Shown here piece after piece: positions 18,637 to 26,551 of a DNA stretch of 64,000 nucleotides. Location of the stretch: contig NZ_SHLD01000001.1 in NCBI RefSeq assembly GCF_004217615.1, positions 1,364,001 to 1,428,000 of the forward strand, in the 5' to 3' direction. Within the stretch, counting starts at the first letter, position 1; each line of letters opens with the position of its first letter. This DNA is from Micromonospora kangleipakensis. Its GTDB lineage: Bacteria; Actinomycetota; Actinomycetes; Mycobacteriales; Micromonosporaceae. Position numbers and translations under genes: made by a program. Under the pieces are notes generated by a model, which ran no database searches, had not been told where the DNA came from, and saw only the letters and a program-made list of their open reading frames with translations.

Positions 18637-19845
18637 GTGACCGAGACCTCCCGGGCGACCATCCCGCAGCGCTACCCGTTCAGCGCCCCCGAACGACTCG
18701 ACCTGGACCCGCGCTACGCGCGCCTGCGCCGCGAGCAGCCGCTCACCCGGGTCCAGCTCCCGTACGGCGAGCCGGCGTGGCTGGCCACCCGGCACACGGA
18801 CGTCCGTACCGTCCTCGGCGATCCCCGGTTCAGCCGCGCCGCCTCGGTCGGCCGGGACGAGCCGCGCAACACCCCCCGGCAGCAGGAGACCGGCATCCTG
18901 GCGATGGACCCGCCGGACCACACCCGGCTGCGCCGGCTGGTGGCCCGGGCGTTCACCGCCCGCCGGGTGGAGGAGCTGCGCCCCCGCACCCGGTCCGTCG
19001 CCGACGAGCTGGTCGACGGGATGCTCGCCGCCGGGCCGCCGGCCGACCTGGTCGCGCACCTGGCCACTCCGCTGCCGATCCGGGTCATCTGCGACCTGCT
19101 CGGCGTGCCGGCCTCCGATCAGGACCGGTTCCACACCTGGTCGGAGGCGATCGTCTCGACCACCTCGCTGGAACCGGGGCTGGCCCAGCACTACCTCGAC
19201 AACCTGCTCGCCTACATGGCGGCGCTGGTCGCGCGGCGGCGGGTGGAACCGGCCGACGACCTGCTCAGCGCGATGGTCCGGGCCCGCGACGAGAACGCCG
19301 ACCGGCTCACCGAGGAGGAGATGGTCATCCTCGCCGCCGGGCTGCTCGCCGCCGGGCACGAGACCACCGTGACCCAGATCCCGAACATGCTGTACGTCCT
19401 GCTGACCACCCCCGGCGCGTGGGACACGCTGCGCGACCGGCCGGAGCTGGTGCCGACCGCCGTCGAGGAGCTGATGCGGTTCATCCCGCTCGGCGCGACC
19501 GCCGCCTTCCCCCGGTACGCCCTGGAGGACGTCGAACTCGGTGGGGTGCTGGTCCGCGCCGGCGAGCCCGTGGTGGTCTCCATCCCGTCGGCGAACCGGG
19601 ACGAGGCCGTCTTCCCCGACGCCGACCGGCTCGACCTGACCCGGCAGGTCAACCCGCACCTCGGCTTCGGCCACGGCGTGCACCACTGCATCGGCGCGCA
19701 ACTGGCAAGGATGGAGCTCCAGGTGGTCCTGGAGACGCTGCTCGCCCGGACGCCGGGGCTCCGGCTGGCCGTACCGGACTCGGAGCTGACCTGGAAGAGC
19801 GGCCTGCTGGTCCGGGGCCTGGTCGCGATGACGGTGGCCTGGTGA
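18637..19845 (+). CDS. cytochrome P450
   Basis: Soluble bacterial P450 of about 402 residues. The I-helix oxygen-binding motif AGHETT (239-244), the ExxR of EELMRF, and the heme loop FGHGVHHCIG with the cysteine ligand C351 are all present. It is followed by a 3Fe-4S ferredoxin gene, so it should be a class I enzyme fed by ferredoxin and a reductase encoded elsewhere. The start is uncertain: GTG at 18637 (VTETSRATIPQRYPF) looks most like P450 N-termini, and an upstream GTG at 18610 is possible; neither has a strong ribosome site. No biosynthetic cluster surrounds it, so the substrate is unknown. Confidence 0.93.
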   Translation: MTETSRATIPQRYPFSAPERLDLDPRYARLRREQPLTRVQLPYGEPAWLATRHTDVRTVLGDPRFSRAASVGRDEPRNTPRQQETGILAMDPPDHTRLRRLVARAFTARRVEELRPRTRSVADELVDGMLAAGPPADLVAHLATPLPIRVICDLLGVPASDQDRFHTWSEAIVSTTSLEPGLAQHYLDNLLAYMAALVARRRVEPADDLLSAMVRARDENADRLTEEEMVILAAGLLAAGHETTVTQIPNMLYVLLTTPGAWDTLRDRPELVPTAVEELMRFIPLGATAAFPRYALEDVELGGVLVRAGEPVVVSIPSANRDEAVFPDADRLDLTRQVNPHLGFGHGVHHCIGAQLARMELQVVLETLLARTPGLRLAVPDSELTWKSGLLVRGLVAMTVAW

Positions 19846-19885
19846 GCGCGCGGAACGGGCCGGCCGCGAGCGGAGGGAGGGCCCG

Positions 19886-20128
19886 ATGAGCGGTGCGGAC
19901 GGCGGGGCGGAGTGGCGGCTGCACGTCGACCCGACGCGTTGCATCGGCTCGGGCATCTGCGCCGGCACGGCACCCGGCCACTTCGTGCTGGTGGACGGGC
20001 TGTCCCGGCCGCTGGCCGAGCGGATCGCGCCGGCCGACGCGGTGCTGGACGCGGCCGAGTCCTGCCCGATGGAGGCGATCGTGGTGTCCGACGTGGAGAG
20101 CTTCCGCCGGATCGCGCCGGAGGGGTGA
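19886..20128 (+). CDS. [3Fe-4S] ferredoxin
   Basis: 80-residue ferredoxin of the P450 partner type. Cluster ligands are C19, C25 and C60 (RCIGSGIC and SCPMEAI); the position of the fourth ligand of a 4Fe-4S protein is not cysteine, hence 3Fe-4S. It passes electrons from a ferredoxin reductase to the P450 encoded 40 nt upstream. The ATG at 19886 follows GGAGGGAGG. Both genes should be co-transcribed. Confidence 0.93.
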   Translation: MSGADGGAEWRLHVDPTRCIGSGICAGTAPGHFVLVDGLSRPLAERIAPADAVLDAAESCPMEAIVVSDVESFRRIAPEG

Positions 20129-20254
20129 GGGTCACCAGCCCAGGCCAGCCTGCGCCGACTGTTCCAGGTGGACGGCGTCACCGGTACGCGAACCATCGTG
20201 GTGCTGGAGACCTTCTTCGACCGGCCGCTGGACCCGTACCCGCCTAGCCCCTGA
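20129..20254 (+). pseudogene. possible C-terminal remnant of an Lrp/AsnC-type regulator
   Basis: Directly after the ferredoxin stop the same frame stays open for 41 codons and reads SLRRLFQVDGVTGTRTIVVL, then ETFFDRPLDPYP, before a TGA. This looks like the end of an AsnC/Lrp ligand-binding domain (the GV-x-TRT strand followed by a DRPL tail). There is no start codon or DNA-binding part, so it would be a gene remnant. The resemblance is from memory and short. Confidence 0.4.
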
Positions 20255-20261
20255 GACGGCG

Positions 20262-20294
20262 GCGCTCCCGCCCGACTGGCGGGGCGGGAGGCGC
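20262..20294. terminator. hairpin between ferredoxin and HAD genes
   Basis: Stem of 12 bp with one bulged base (arms 20262-20273 and 20282-20294, GCGCTCCCGCCC on the left). It lies between convergent genes. Confidence 0.6.
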
Positions 20295-20316
20295 GGCGCT
20301 TGCGGCGGAGGAAGCC

Positions 20317-20982
20317 TCAGTCGCGCAGCAGGGCGGGCAGGTCGGCCAGGGAGGTGAGTGCGGGGCCGTCCCAGGCCGGGTCGGTGTCGTTGTGCTCGGT
20401 GGTCCGCAGCACGGTCATGCCGACCGCCGCCGCTCCGGCCAGCTCACCGTCGGCGCCGTCGCCGACGTAGACACAGTCGGCGGGTGCGACGCCCAGCCGG
20501 TCGGCGGCGGCGAGGTAGCTCGCCGGGTCCGGCTTGGCCACGCCGACCTCGCAGGAGAAGACCACCGCGTCCAGTCGCCGGGCCAGTGCGCTCCCCGGCC
20601 ACGCCTCGGCGGTCTCCGAGGTGGCGTTGCTGACCAGGGCGAGCGGGTGGCCGGCGGCCCGCAGCGCGTCGAGCGCGGCCAGCGTGGCCGGTGACACCGA
20701 GGCCAGCACCCGCCGGGCCAGCGCGCGCCGGTGCGCGGCAGCCCGGGCCACCGCCTCGTCCGAGGGTGTGCCGCCGAGCCGCCCGGCCAGGATCCGGACG
20801 GTCTCCGCCACGTCCCAGCGGACCAGCCGATCGCGCCAGGAAGCGTGGTACGCGGCGACCAGCGCCGGCGGGTCGACGCCGACCATCACGGCCATCTCGC
20901 CGACCACCCGGTCGCGTTCGTCGTCCGCGCCGTGGATCAGGGTGTGGAAGAGGTCGAAGACCACCGGCCGCGGCACGTCCAC
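20317..20982 (-). CDS. HAD family hydrolase
   Basis: HAD-superfamily protein of 221 residues. The first motif reads VVFDLFHTLI, so the nucleophile aspartate is present but the usual second Asp is replaced by Phe. The SNAT motif (LVSNATSETAE), the lysine in GVAKPDP and the acidic VYVGDGADGELAGA are intact. A helical cap lies between motifs I and II. Loss of the second Asp is seen in some phosphatase-like and dehalogenase-like members, so activity type is unclear. The substrate is unknown and no operon partner is present. Confidence 0.88.
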   Translation of the reverse strand: MDVPRPVVFDLFHTLIHGADDERDRVVGEMAVMVGVDPPALVAAYHASWRDRLVRWDVAETVRILAGRLGGTPSDEAVARAAAHRRALARRVLASVSPATLAALDALRAAGHPLALVSNATSETAEAWPGSALARRLDAVVFSCEVGVAKPDPASYLAAADRLGVAPADCVYVGDGADGELAGAAAVGMTVLRTTEHNDTDPAWDGPALTSLADLPALLRD

Positions 20983-21024
20983 ATGCTACCCAGCCCCTCA
21001 CGCAGTCATGACGTCGGTCACCCA

Positions 21025-21070
21025 CGACGAAGGGCCGGTCTCCCGCTCGGGGAGACCGGCCCTTTCGTCG
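21025..21070. terminator. long hairpin after the C39-like peptidase gene
   Basis: About 20 bp of stem with a single bulged T (position 21063) and a GCTCG loop. On the minus strand it follows the stop of the peptidase gene by 14 nt. It is one of the strongest terminators in the window. Confidence 0.75.
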
Positions 21071-21084
21071 ATCGTGCTCGTGGA

Positions 21085-21729
21085 TCAGGAGCTGTAACCG
21101 CGGCCCGCGATCCAGTTGGCCAGCTCGGTCACGTCCATCCAGTACTCCGGCTCGGCCGGGTTGGCCGGGTCGGCGATCAGCACGGTGTTGCCGTCGTCCT
21201 TGTACTCCACCGCGGTCAGGTAGTGGCCGGGGTAGTTGTGCTCCACCCCGTCGACGTCGAGCGCGCCGCCGAGGATGTTGGCCACCACCGGGCGACCCTG
21301 GTCGACCGCGGCCTTCACGTCGGCCCGCAGGCGCTCGACCTGCTCCTTGGTGGCCACGTCGTCACGGATCTCGGTGGTCTTGTACTTGCCGCCGGAGTAC
21401 TCGTTGAGCACCCGGGTGATGTCGAAGGCCGAGTCGGTGCCGTTCTCGGTCGTGCCGAGCTTCTGCGCCAGCTCGTCCTGGCTGACCGACTTGCCCTCGG
21501 CCGACAGCGCGATCCGGGTCGACGCCGGGCCGCAGTAGTAGAAGTTCGGCTGCGCCTGGTACTCGTAGCCGGCGCGGCGCTCGCTCTTGCCGTTGCTCTT
21601 GTCAACGGTCACCGAGCTGGCCGGCTTGGCCGACGCCGGGGCGGCCTGCCCGGCCATGGCGGGGCTGGCGACCACGCCACCGCACATGATCAGACCGGCG
21701 AAGGAGAGCATGCTGTTACGGAAATTCAT
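21085..21729 (-). CDS. secreted C39-like cysteine peptidase
   Basis: 214-residue protein with a Sec signal peptide (hydrophobic run to about residue 27, ASPAMAGQA). The mature part resembles peptidase C39-like/papain-fold domains: catalytic C66 in NFYYCGPAST, the histidine in NYPGHYLTAVEY, and the ADPA loop after it. C39 peptidases elsewhere cleave leader peptides inside ABC exporters; here the domain stands alone and is secreted, so it more likely acts outside the cell. The ATG at 21729 has GGAGC about 8 nt upstream. The gene is monocistronic with a strong terminator. Confidence 0.85.
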   Translation of the reverse strand: MNFRNSMLSFAGLIMCGGVVASPAMAGQAAPASAKPASSVTVDKSNGKSERRAGYEYQAQPNFYYCGPASTRIALSAEGKSVSQDELAQKLGTTENGTDSAFDITRVLNEYSGGKYKTTEIRDDVATKEQVERLRADVKAAVDQGRPVVANILGGALDVDGVEHNYPGHYLTAVEYKDDGNTVLIADPANPAEPEYWMDVTELANWIAGRGYSS

Positions 21730-22134
21730 TGTCGAAGCTCCATTCGGGTATTGGCGCCTCCGGGGAACGGAGACGCAGCACCGGGAGTGGCCCTCGGCTT
21801 GTCCAGGGGATCGGCGGGCCGGGGCGCGGAGCCCGCTCGCCCACCGGCGGTGCAACGAGCGGCTGTCCCAGGGCATTCCGCCTGCTCGGCCGTCCTGCTC
21901 GGTCGTACGCAGATGTAACGACCCGGGACCGACCGCGATTCCGGGCGGGTGCGCCACCGGTCACTCCCAGCGCCGATTGGGCAGCGCCCTATCGACCTGA
22001 TGACGACAACGGATCAGACCTCGCAGCGGACCCAGGTGGCATTGAAACGGACGGCCCGGACAGACAGGCCACCCCGGTCCGCCTGTGTCGTCAGGCCCGT
22101 AGCGACCGCGACGTGACCGGATCCCCGGCGCGGG
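21730..22134. other. 405-nt gene-free stretch
   Basis: This is the region upstream of the C39-like peptidase and behind the PPOX gene. No open frame with a ribosome site or recognisable product was found on either strand. An inverted repeat GGTCGT-N11-ACGACC lies at 21901-21923 and could be an operator or part of the peptidase promoter. No known riboswitch pattern was recognised. Confidence 0.55.
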
Positions 22135-22566
22135 TCAGCCAGCGGCGACGTGCGTGGCGGGCAGGCTGCCCAGCAGGCGGGTGACCGCTATCTCGATGAC
22201 CACCCGGGCCGGATTCGGACGGGGCTGCCGGTACCGCTCGGCGTACCGGCGCTCGGCCTCGGCCACGGACTCCGCGTCGCGGCGGAGCACCGCCCGACCC
22301 TCCACGGTCAGCCACCACCGTCCGTCGACCTGGCAGACCGCCACCGGGGTGCCGTCCGGCCCGGCCGTCGCCACGTGCCGGGCCTTGGCCGAGCCCCCGG
22401 AGGTGATCACGCGGGCCAGCCCGGCGTCCGCGTCGAAGGTGACCCCGACCGGTACGACGTGCGGGGTGCCGTCCGCGCGCAGCGTGGTCAGCGTGGCGAG
22501 GTGCCGCTCCCGGAAGAACGCGGCGACCCGTTCGTCCCGCGGGTCCAACCGGTGGTCGCCCGGCAT
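22135..22566 (-). CDS. PPOX-class (F420/flavin-dependent) oxidoreductase
   Basis: 143-residue split-barrel protein of the pyridoxamine-phosphate-oxidase-like class. Typical features are the N-terminal FFRERHLATLTTLRADGTPH, the strand VVPVGVTFD, and the KARHVATAGPDG region, ending with a short helix and strand. In actinobacteria such proteins usually bind F420, FMN or heme breakdown products; the cofactor cannot be fixed here. The ATG at 22566 has a G-rich ribosome site (AGGGGGCAGGG). No neighbour explains its substrate. Confidence 0.88.
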   Translation of the reverse strand: MPGDHRLDPRDERVAAFFRERHLATLTTLRADGTPHVVPVGVTFDADAGLARVITSGGSAKARHVATAGPDGTPVAVCQVDGRWWLTVEGRAVLRRDAESVAEAERRYAERYRQPRPNPARVVIEIAVTRLLGSLPATHVAAG

Positions 22567-22780
22567 CCCTGCCCCCTGTCTCCCGTCCCGACCCCGATCA
22601 TGACACGCGGGCGGAGCGCGCTCTGATCGCGAACCCCACAGGGGGCCACGCGGTTCTGTACGTCCGAACGTCCACGGTCGGCTCCGACCACCCGGTCACA
22701 GCCGACGCCCGTGTCGTGGGTCACCCGTGCCCCTGCTTTCGTTGGGAGCAGGGGACGCCCCCGGTCAGGCGTGGCCGGGA

Positions 22781-23134
22781 TCAGGGCCGGGGCCGAGAAC
22801 GGCCCCGGGGGTCCGGCGATCGTCCGGACAGCTCGGCCGGGCCCGGCAGCGGCATCCGGGACGCCGCTCGGTGCTTGTGGGCCAGCCGGGTGAGATAGAT
22901 CAGGGCACCGGCCAGCACACCCATGTCGTCCAGGTAGATCGGGTCGGGGAGCACGTCCACCGGAAAGATCGTGTAGATCAGCGCGCCGTAGAAGGCGACC
23001 TTGCCGCCCACCCCGAGCGCGCCGAGCAGCCGGCGGGCGCGCACCAACCGGACGGCGAGCAGCACGGCCCCGACCAGCATCGCCAGCGCGACGACGGCGG
23101 CGAGCACGACCACGATCCAGGTCTCGCGGGACAC
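22781..23134 (-). CDS. DUF1232 (YkvA-like) membrane protein
   Basis: 117-residue protein with one N-terminal membrane segment (about residues 6-30) and the DUF1232 core KVAFYGALIYTIFPVDVLPD followed by PIYLDDMGVLAG. The Asp-Pro pattern between two short hydrophobic helices is diagnostic of the family. Function is unknown. The tail is basic and probably disordered. It has no operon partner on its strand within 50 nt. Confidence 0.88.
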   Translation of the reverse strand: MSRETWIVVVLAAVVALAMLVGAVLLAVRLVRARRLLGALGVGGKVAFYGALIYTIFPVDVLPDPIYLDDMGVLAGALIYLTRLAHKHRAASRMPLPGPAELSGRSPDPRGRSRPRP

Positions 23135-23192
23135 CCGGTCACGCTAACCCAGTCCGACCACCCCCGCGAGCGGCCCGGCCAGGCCCCCGGCC

Positions 23193-24020
23193 TCAGTACG
23201 CCGGCACGGCCGCCCGACCCCGGGCCACGGCCGCGGTCTCCCGGGTCGTCTCCGTCGCCGCCCGGGTCGCCGGCGCGGTCTCCCGGGTGCCGGTCGCACC
23301 GGCCACGTCCACGGTGGAGAGCAGCGACTGCGCCGCGGGTGCCCGGCCGGTCGCCGTGTACGCCTCGTCGCGGAGGCTGCGGGCGGAGGCCGCGGCCAGC
23401 TCGGCGGCCTGCCAGGCGGCCTGCTCCCGCTCCCGGGCGGCCTGCTGCCGGGTGAGCAGGTTCTCCCGGACCAGCCGGCGCAGCAGCAGCTCCTGCTCCA
23501 CCGGGTGCCGGCTCGGGTCCCAGCCGCGGTGGCCCAGGATGTCGCTGAGCTGCTGCACCGTGATCTCCTGCCGCCACTGCGCGTCGAGCGCCGCCCGGTG
23601 CAGCCAGCGCTCCCGGTCGGCGTACTCGGCGGGCGTCCTGGGGGTACGCGGCAGCGGCAGCGCGGCGGCGGCCGCCAGCCGTCGGACGTCCTCCTCCGCC
23701 GCCTCGTACGCCCGCCAGGCCTCCTCGGCCTCCTCCTGGGCGGCCAGCCACTCGGCGCGGCGCCGCCCGGCGGTGGTCGCCGCGCGTTCCGCGGCTACCG
23801 CAATCTCCTGCGCGTAGCGGGCCTGTTCCCGGGACTCCTCGGCCAGCTCGAAGCTGCTCGGCATCGCGGCCTCGCTGATCCGGTCGCCGAGCACCGACCG
23901 GAACCGACCCGGGTGCACGAACAGCGCGGCGACGGCGATCGCCGCCACGGCGAGCAGGGTCAGCCAGATCCCGGCGGCCTGGGGGACGTCGGGCAGGACG
24001 GTGGAGAAGACGGTCTGCAT
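23193..24020 (-). CDS. membrane-anchored coiled-coil protein, unknown
   Basis: 275-residue protein. A single membrane segment (about residues 13-36, IWLTLLAVAAIAVAALFV) is followed by a long Ala/Glu/Arg-rich helical region with heptad-like spacing, then a Thr/Ala-rich disordered tail. I do not recognise a family. The ATG at 24020 has GAGG about 8 nt upstream; the longer reading upstream is low-complexity. It sits just outside the type VII locus on the same strand as the PPE-like gene, which may be chance. Confidence 0.75.
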   Translation of the reverse strand: MQTVFSTVLPDVPQAAGIWLTLLAVAAIAVAALFVHPGRFRSVLGDRISEAAMPSSFELAEESREQARYAQEIAVAAERAATTAGRRRAEWLAAQEEAEEAWRAYEAAEEDVRRLAAAAALPLPRTPRTPAEYADRERWLHRAALDAQWRQEITVQQLSDILGHRGWDPSRHPVEQELLLRRLVRENLLTRQQAAREREQAAWQAAELAAASARSLRDEAYTATGRAPAAQSLLSTVDVAGATGTRETAPATRAATETTRETAAVARGRAAVPAY

Positions 24021-24206
24021 CACCAGCACCTCGTGGTGGATCGTTAGGAACGGACGGTCGTGGCCCGGCCGGCGGGCGGAGGTCGCCGCGGGGAGCGACG
24101 GCGGCGCGGAACGGTCCGCGTGGCCGTACCCGATCGGGACGGCGGGCAATCAGCAGGGCCGGCGGCGGGAGGGTTCGTCGGACCTCGGGGCGAGGGCCGG
24201 GCCGGA

Positions 24207-24659
24207 TCAGTCGCGCGGCGGACCGCGCCGGCCGACGGCGTCCCGGCCCGGGTCGGCGCGGGCCGGGCCGGCCGCGGAGGCGGGCGAGGGTGCGGGAGCG
24301 CACCGGGCCGGCCGCGCGGAAACGGCCCCGGCCGGGCGTTCGCTCGGCGTGCCGGTGACCCGCTCGACGGCGGAGGCCCCGCTCGGGGCGGCGACCCATT
24401 CGACGGTGGACCCGGCGCTCCGGCCGGCGGTCGCCGAGCCGGCGGCCGCGGAGTCGGTGATCGGAGCTGGGGGGACCTGGAACGCGGCGATCCGGCCGGG
24501 CTCTGCGGTGGGCCGGACAGCCTCGGCGGAGGCAGGGGCGGCGGCCGGGCCGCCGAGCCCGACGACGAGCACCAGGGCCGTCACCGCCGGGCGGGTCAGT
24601 CCCCGGAGGGTGCGCAGCGTCGCGGCCCAGAGGGGCGGGGCGAACGCTACGAGCAGCAC
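24207..24659 (-). CDS. small Ala-rich secreted protein, unknown
   Basis: 150-residue frame whose first ~45 residues look like a signal peptide (TRPAVTALVLVVGLGGPAAA then ASA). The rest is Ala/Pro/Ser-rich and probably disordered. I place the start at the second GTG (24659) because TAGGTT at 24666-24671 lies exactly six bases upstream, the leaderless geometry seen at other genes here. Alternatively translation starts one codon earlier. No family is recognised; the coding call rests on the signal peptide and codon pattern and is moderate. Confidence 0.5.
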   Translation of the reverse strand: MLLVAFAPPLWAATLRTLRGLTRPAVTALVLVVGLGGPAAAPASAEAVRPTAEPGRIAAFQVPPAPITDSAAAGSATAGRSAGSTVEWVAAPSGASAVERVTGTPSERPAGAVSARPARCAPAPSPASAAGPARADPGRDAVGRRGPPRD

Positions 24660-24665
24660 CACCTC

Positions 24666-24671
24666 AACCTA
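24666..24671 (-). promoter_or_regulatory. -10 box TAGGTT of a probable leaderless gene
   Basis: TAGGTT on the minus strand, six bases before the in-frame GTG at 24659. No ribosome site and no good -35 were found, so this is a moderate call. Confidence 0.35.
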
Positions 24672-24778
24672 TCGGTCAGGTCCGCCTCATGCAGCTCGAC
24701 GATCTTCCGGGTCGACGTGACCCGCCCCACCATGCGCTGTGGACGGAGGAGGGATGCCGCGCCGCGGCAAGTGTCGGA

Positions 24779-26068
24779 TCAGTTGGTGCCGAGCACCGGG
24801 GGCGGGGCCGCCCCACCGTCGCCCCAGACCATCTCGTCCTCGGTCAGCCAGGTCAGCCGCTCGTCCGACTCGTCCGTGTCGGGCTCGCCGCGCCCGCCGA
24901 GCACGCCGTTGCGGCCCGCGGCCAGGGCGGACCGCCCGGTGGCGCCGCGGCCCGCGCCGCCGCGGCCCTCCCCGTCGACCGCGCCCGCCCGGCCCGACGC
25001 CAGTCGACCGGTGCCGGCCGCCGACCGGCTCTCCGCCGTGGCGCCACCCGCCCGGGCGGAGGTCGACGTGCCCTGCCCCGACCCGGCCAGCGAACCGGTG
25101 CCGACCACGCCCCCGGCCGGCGTGCCGGCGGGGAACCCGAAGAGCAGACCGGCCCCGCCGGTCGAGGTCGTCGCGGTCGCGCCGGCCGTCCCGCCCCCGG
25201 CGAGGCCGCCGGCCAGCAGGCCGCCGCCGAGCAGCGGAGCGGCGCCGGCGAGCGAGGTGCCGGCGTCCGGGTCCACCACCCCGGGGGTCCCGCCAGGGTG
25301 GCCCGTCGCGCCGGCGCCCACCGTGGGACCGTCGTGCCCCGTCGTGCCCTGGCCCGCGGAGCCGCTGGACGGTGCCGTGTGGTGCACGCCGGAGGTGGTC
25401 GCGGTGGCGCCGGTGGTACGGGTGAACGAGCCGGAGTGCGGCGCGGCCGACGGGGTGCCCACGGACGGGCCACCGCTCGTCGTCGCGCCCGTCCGGTCGG
25501 TGTGGCCCGGCAGGTCCGGATCCGGCGTCGGGGCGGTGACGACCCGCCCGTACGCGGAGAAGTCGTACCCCTCGGCCAGCGCGGCCACCACCTGCACCAT
25601 CCGCTGGTGCGCCTTCTCCTGCTCGGCCTTGTCCTGCTCGTGGCCGATGAACCCGCCGACGAGTGCGCCGGGGACACCGCCGAGGAGGAAGCCCTTGCCG
25701 GCGCCGGAGAGCGCCTTGTCGTTGTCGTCGGTCGCTTCCGGGCTCTCCGCCTTCGCCTGGGCGGTCCGCAGCTCCTCGGCCATCATGGTGAGCGCCCGAC
25801 GGACGTCGGTCATCCCCTGGGCGAGGTCGCCCGAGTAGCCGACCACCAGGTCCAGCCGGCGCTGGAACTCCCGGGAGGCGTCGCCCGTCCAGGACCGGGC
25901 CAGCGCGTCCAGGTCACCGGTGAGGTCCCGGCCGAGGCCCTCCAGGGTGTCCTTCAGTGAACTCCACTGCGCGCTCAGGCCGTCCACCTGGCGGGGGTCG
26001 CCGGACTTGACGCCGTCGTACAGCTCCTGGTGGCTGACGTGCTGGTAGCGCTGGGTGTACTCAGACAC
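24779..26068 (-). CDS. PPE-like type VII secretion protein with WxG motif
   Basis: 429-residue predicted type VII substrate. The helical N-terminus has a WxG turn (W60-T-G62, SWTGDASREF) as in WXG100/PPE hairpins. A Gly-rich hydrophobic patch follows (GKGFLLGGVPGALVGGFIGH), then a long low-complexity Gly/Ala/Thr/Ser region. The end, RLTWLTEDEMVWGDGG, shares the pattern TWL-x-EDE-x2-WG with the PPE-like protein at the far end of this locus. The GTG at 26068 follows GGAGGGGG and overlaps the preceding gene's end by 8 nt. It probably forms a secreted pair with that smaller protein. The substrate role is inferred from context and motif. Confidence 0.75.
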   Translation of the reverse strand: MSEYTQRYQHVSHQELYDGVKSGDPRQVDGLSAQWSSLKDTLEGLGRDLTGDLDALARSWTGDASREFQRRLDLVVGYSGDLAQGMTDVRRALTMMAEELRTAQAKAESPEATDDNDKALSGAGKGFLLGGVPGALVGGFIGHEQDKAEQEKAHQRMVQVVAALAEGYDFSAYGRVVTAPTPDPDLPGHTDRTGATTSGGPSVGTPSAAPHSGSFTRTTGATATTSGVHHTAPSSGSAGQGTTGHDGPTVGAGATGHPGGTPGVVDPDAGTSLAGAAPLLGGGLLAGGLAGGGTAGATATTSTGGAGLLFGFPAGTPAGGVVGTGSLAGSGQGTSTSARAGGATAESRSAAGTGRLASGRAGAVDGEGRGGAGRGATGRSALAAGRNGVLGGRGEPDTDESDERLTWLTEDEMVWGDGGAAPPPVLGTN

Positions 26069-26432
26069 GGGGGTCCCCCTCCGCCGGCTTCAGCGCCTCG
26101 TCGACGCCCGCGAGGGCGGCGAGGATGTCGGCCGCGGTCGCCGCGTTGCGCGCCTCGGCGGTCCGGTAGTTCGCCATGATCGTGCTGGTCGCCGACCGAG
26201 CCGCGATGATCGCCTTGCGCAGCCGCTCGACCTGCGCCACGTAGCTGGCGTGGGTGTCGTTGTACCGGCGGGCGTTCTCGGTGGCGTGGGCGAACGCGCC
26301 GAGCGCCGGCGGCCGGCACTGCAGCTCGGTGTTGAGCTTCCGCAGCACCGACTCGACCTCGGTCAGCCGGCCCGCCAACCGCTGGTGGAAATCCTCCAAG
26401 GACAGTACGTCGACTGTTGTGCGCCCGGTCAT
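26061..26432 (-). CDS. small helical type VII-associated protein
   Basis: 123-residue, mostly helical protein (LEDFHQRLAGRLTEVESVL then KLNTEL), of a size and character similar to ESX-type proteins but without a clear WxG turn. A tyrosine-rich middle (ARRYNDTHASYVAQVERL) is notable. The ATG at 26432 follows a GGGG site. It overlaps the start of the PPE-like gene downstream and so should be translated with it. I infer that it is the small partner of that protein, comparable to PE with PPE, but there is no sequence proof. Confidence 0.65.
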   Translation of the reverse strand: MTGRTTVDVLSLEDFHQRLAGRLTEVESVLRKLNTELQCRPPALGAFAHATENARRYNDTHASYVAQVERLRKAIIAARSATSTIMANYRTAEARNAATAADILAALAGVDEALKPAEGDPRV

Positions 26433-26551
26433 GGCTGCATCCCCGTCGTCATCGTCGATAACCGTTGCCCACGCCCAGGTTAGTCGACCGGGGCCAACGG
26501 GGGCGACCCGTCGACCATGGCAGGTCGACTCCACATCGGACGGGCGGTTGC

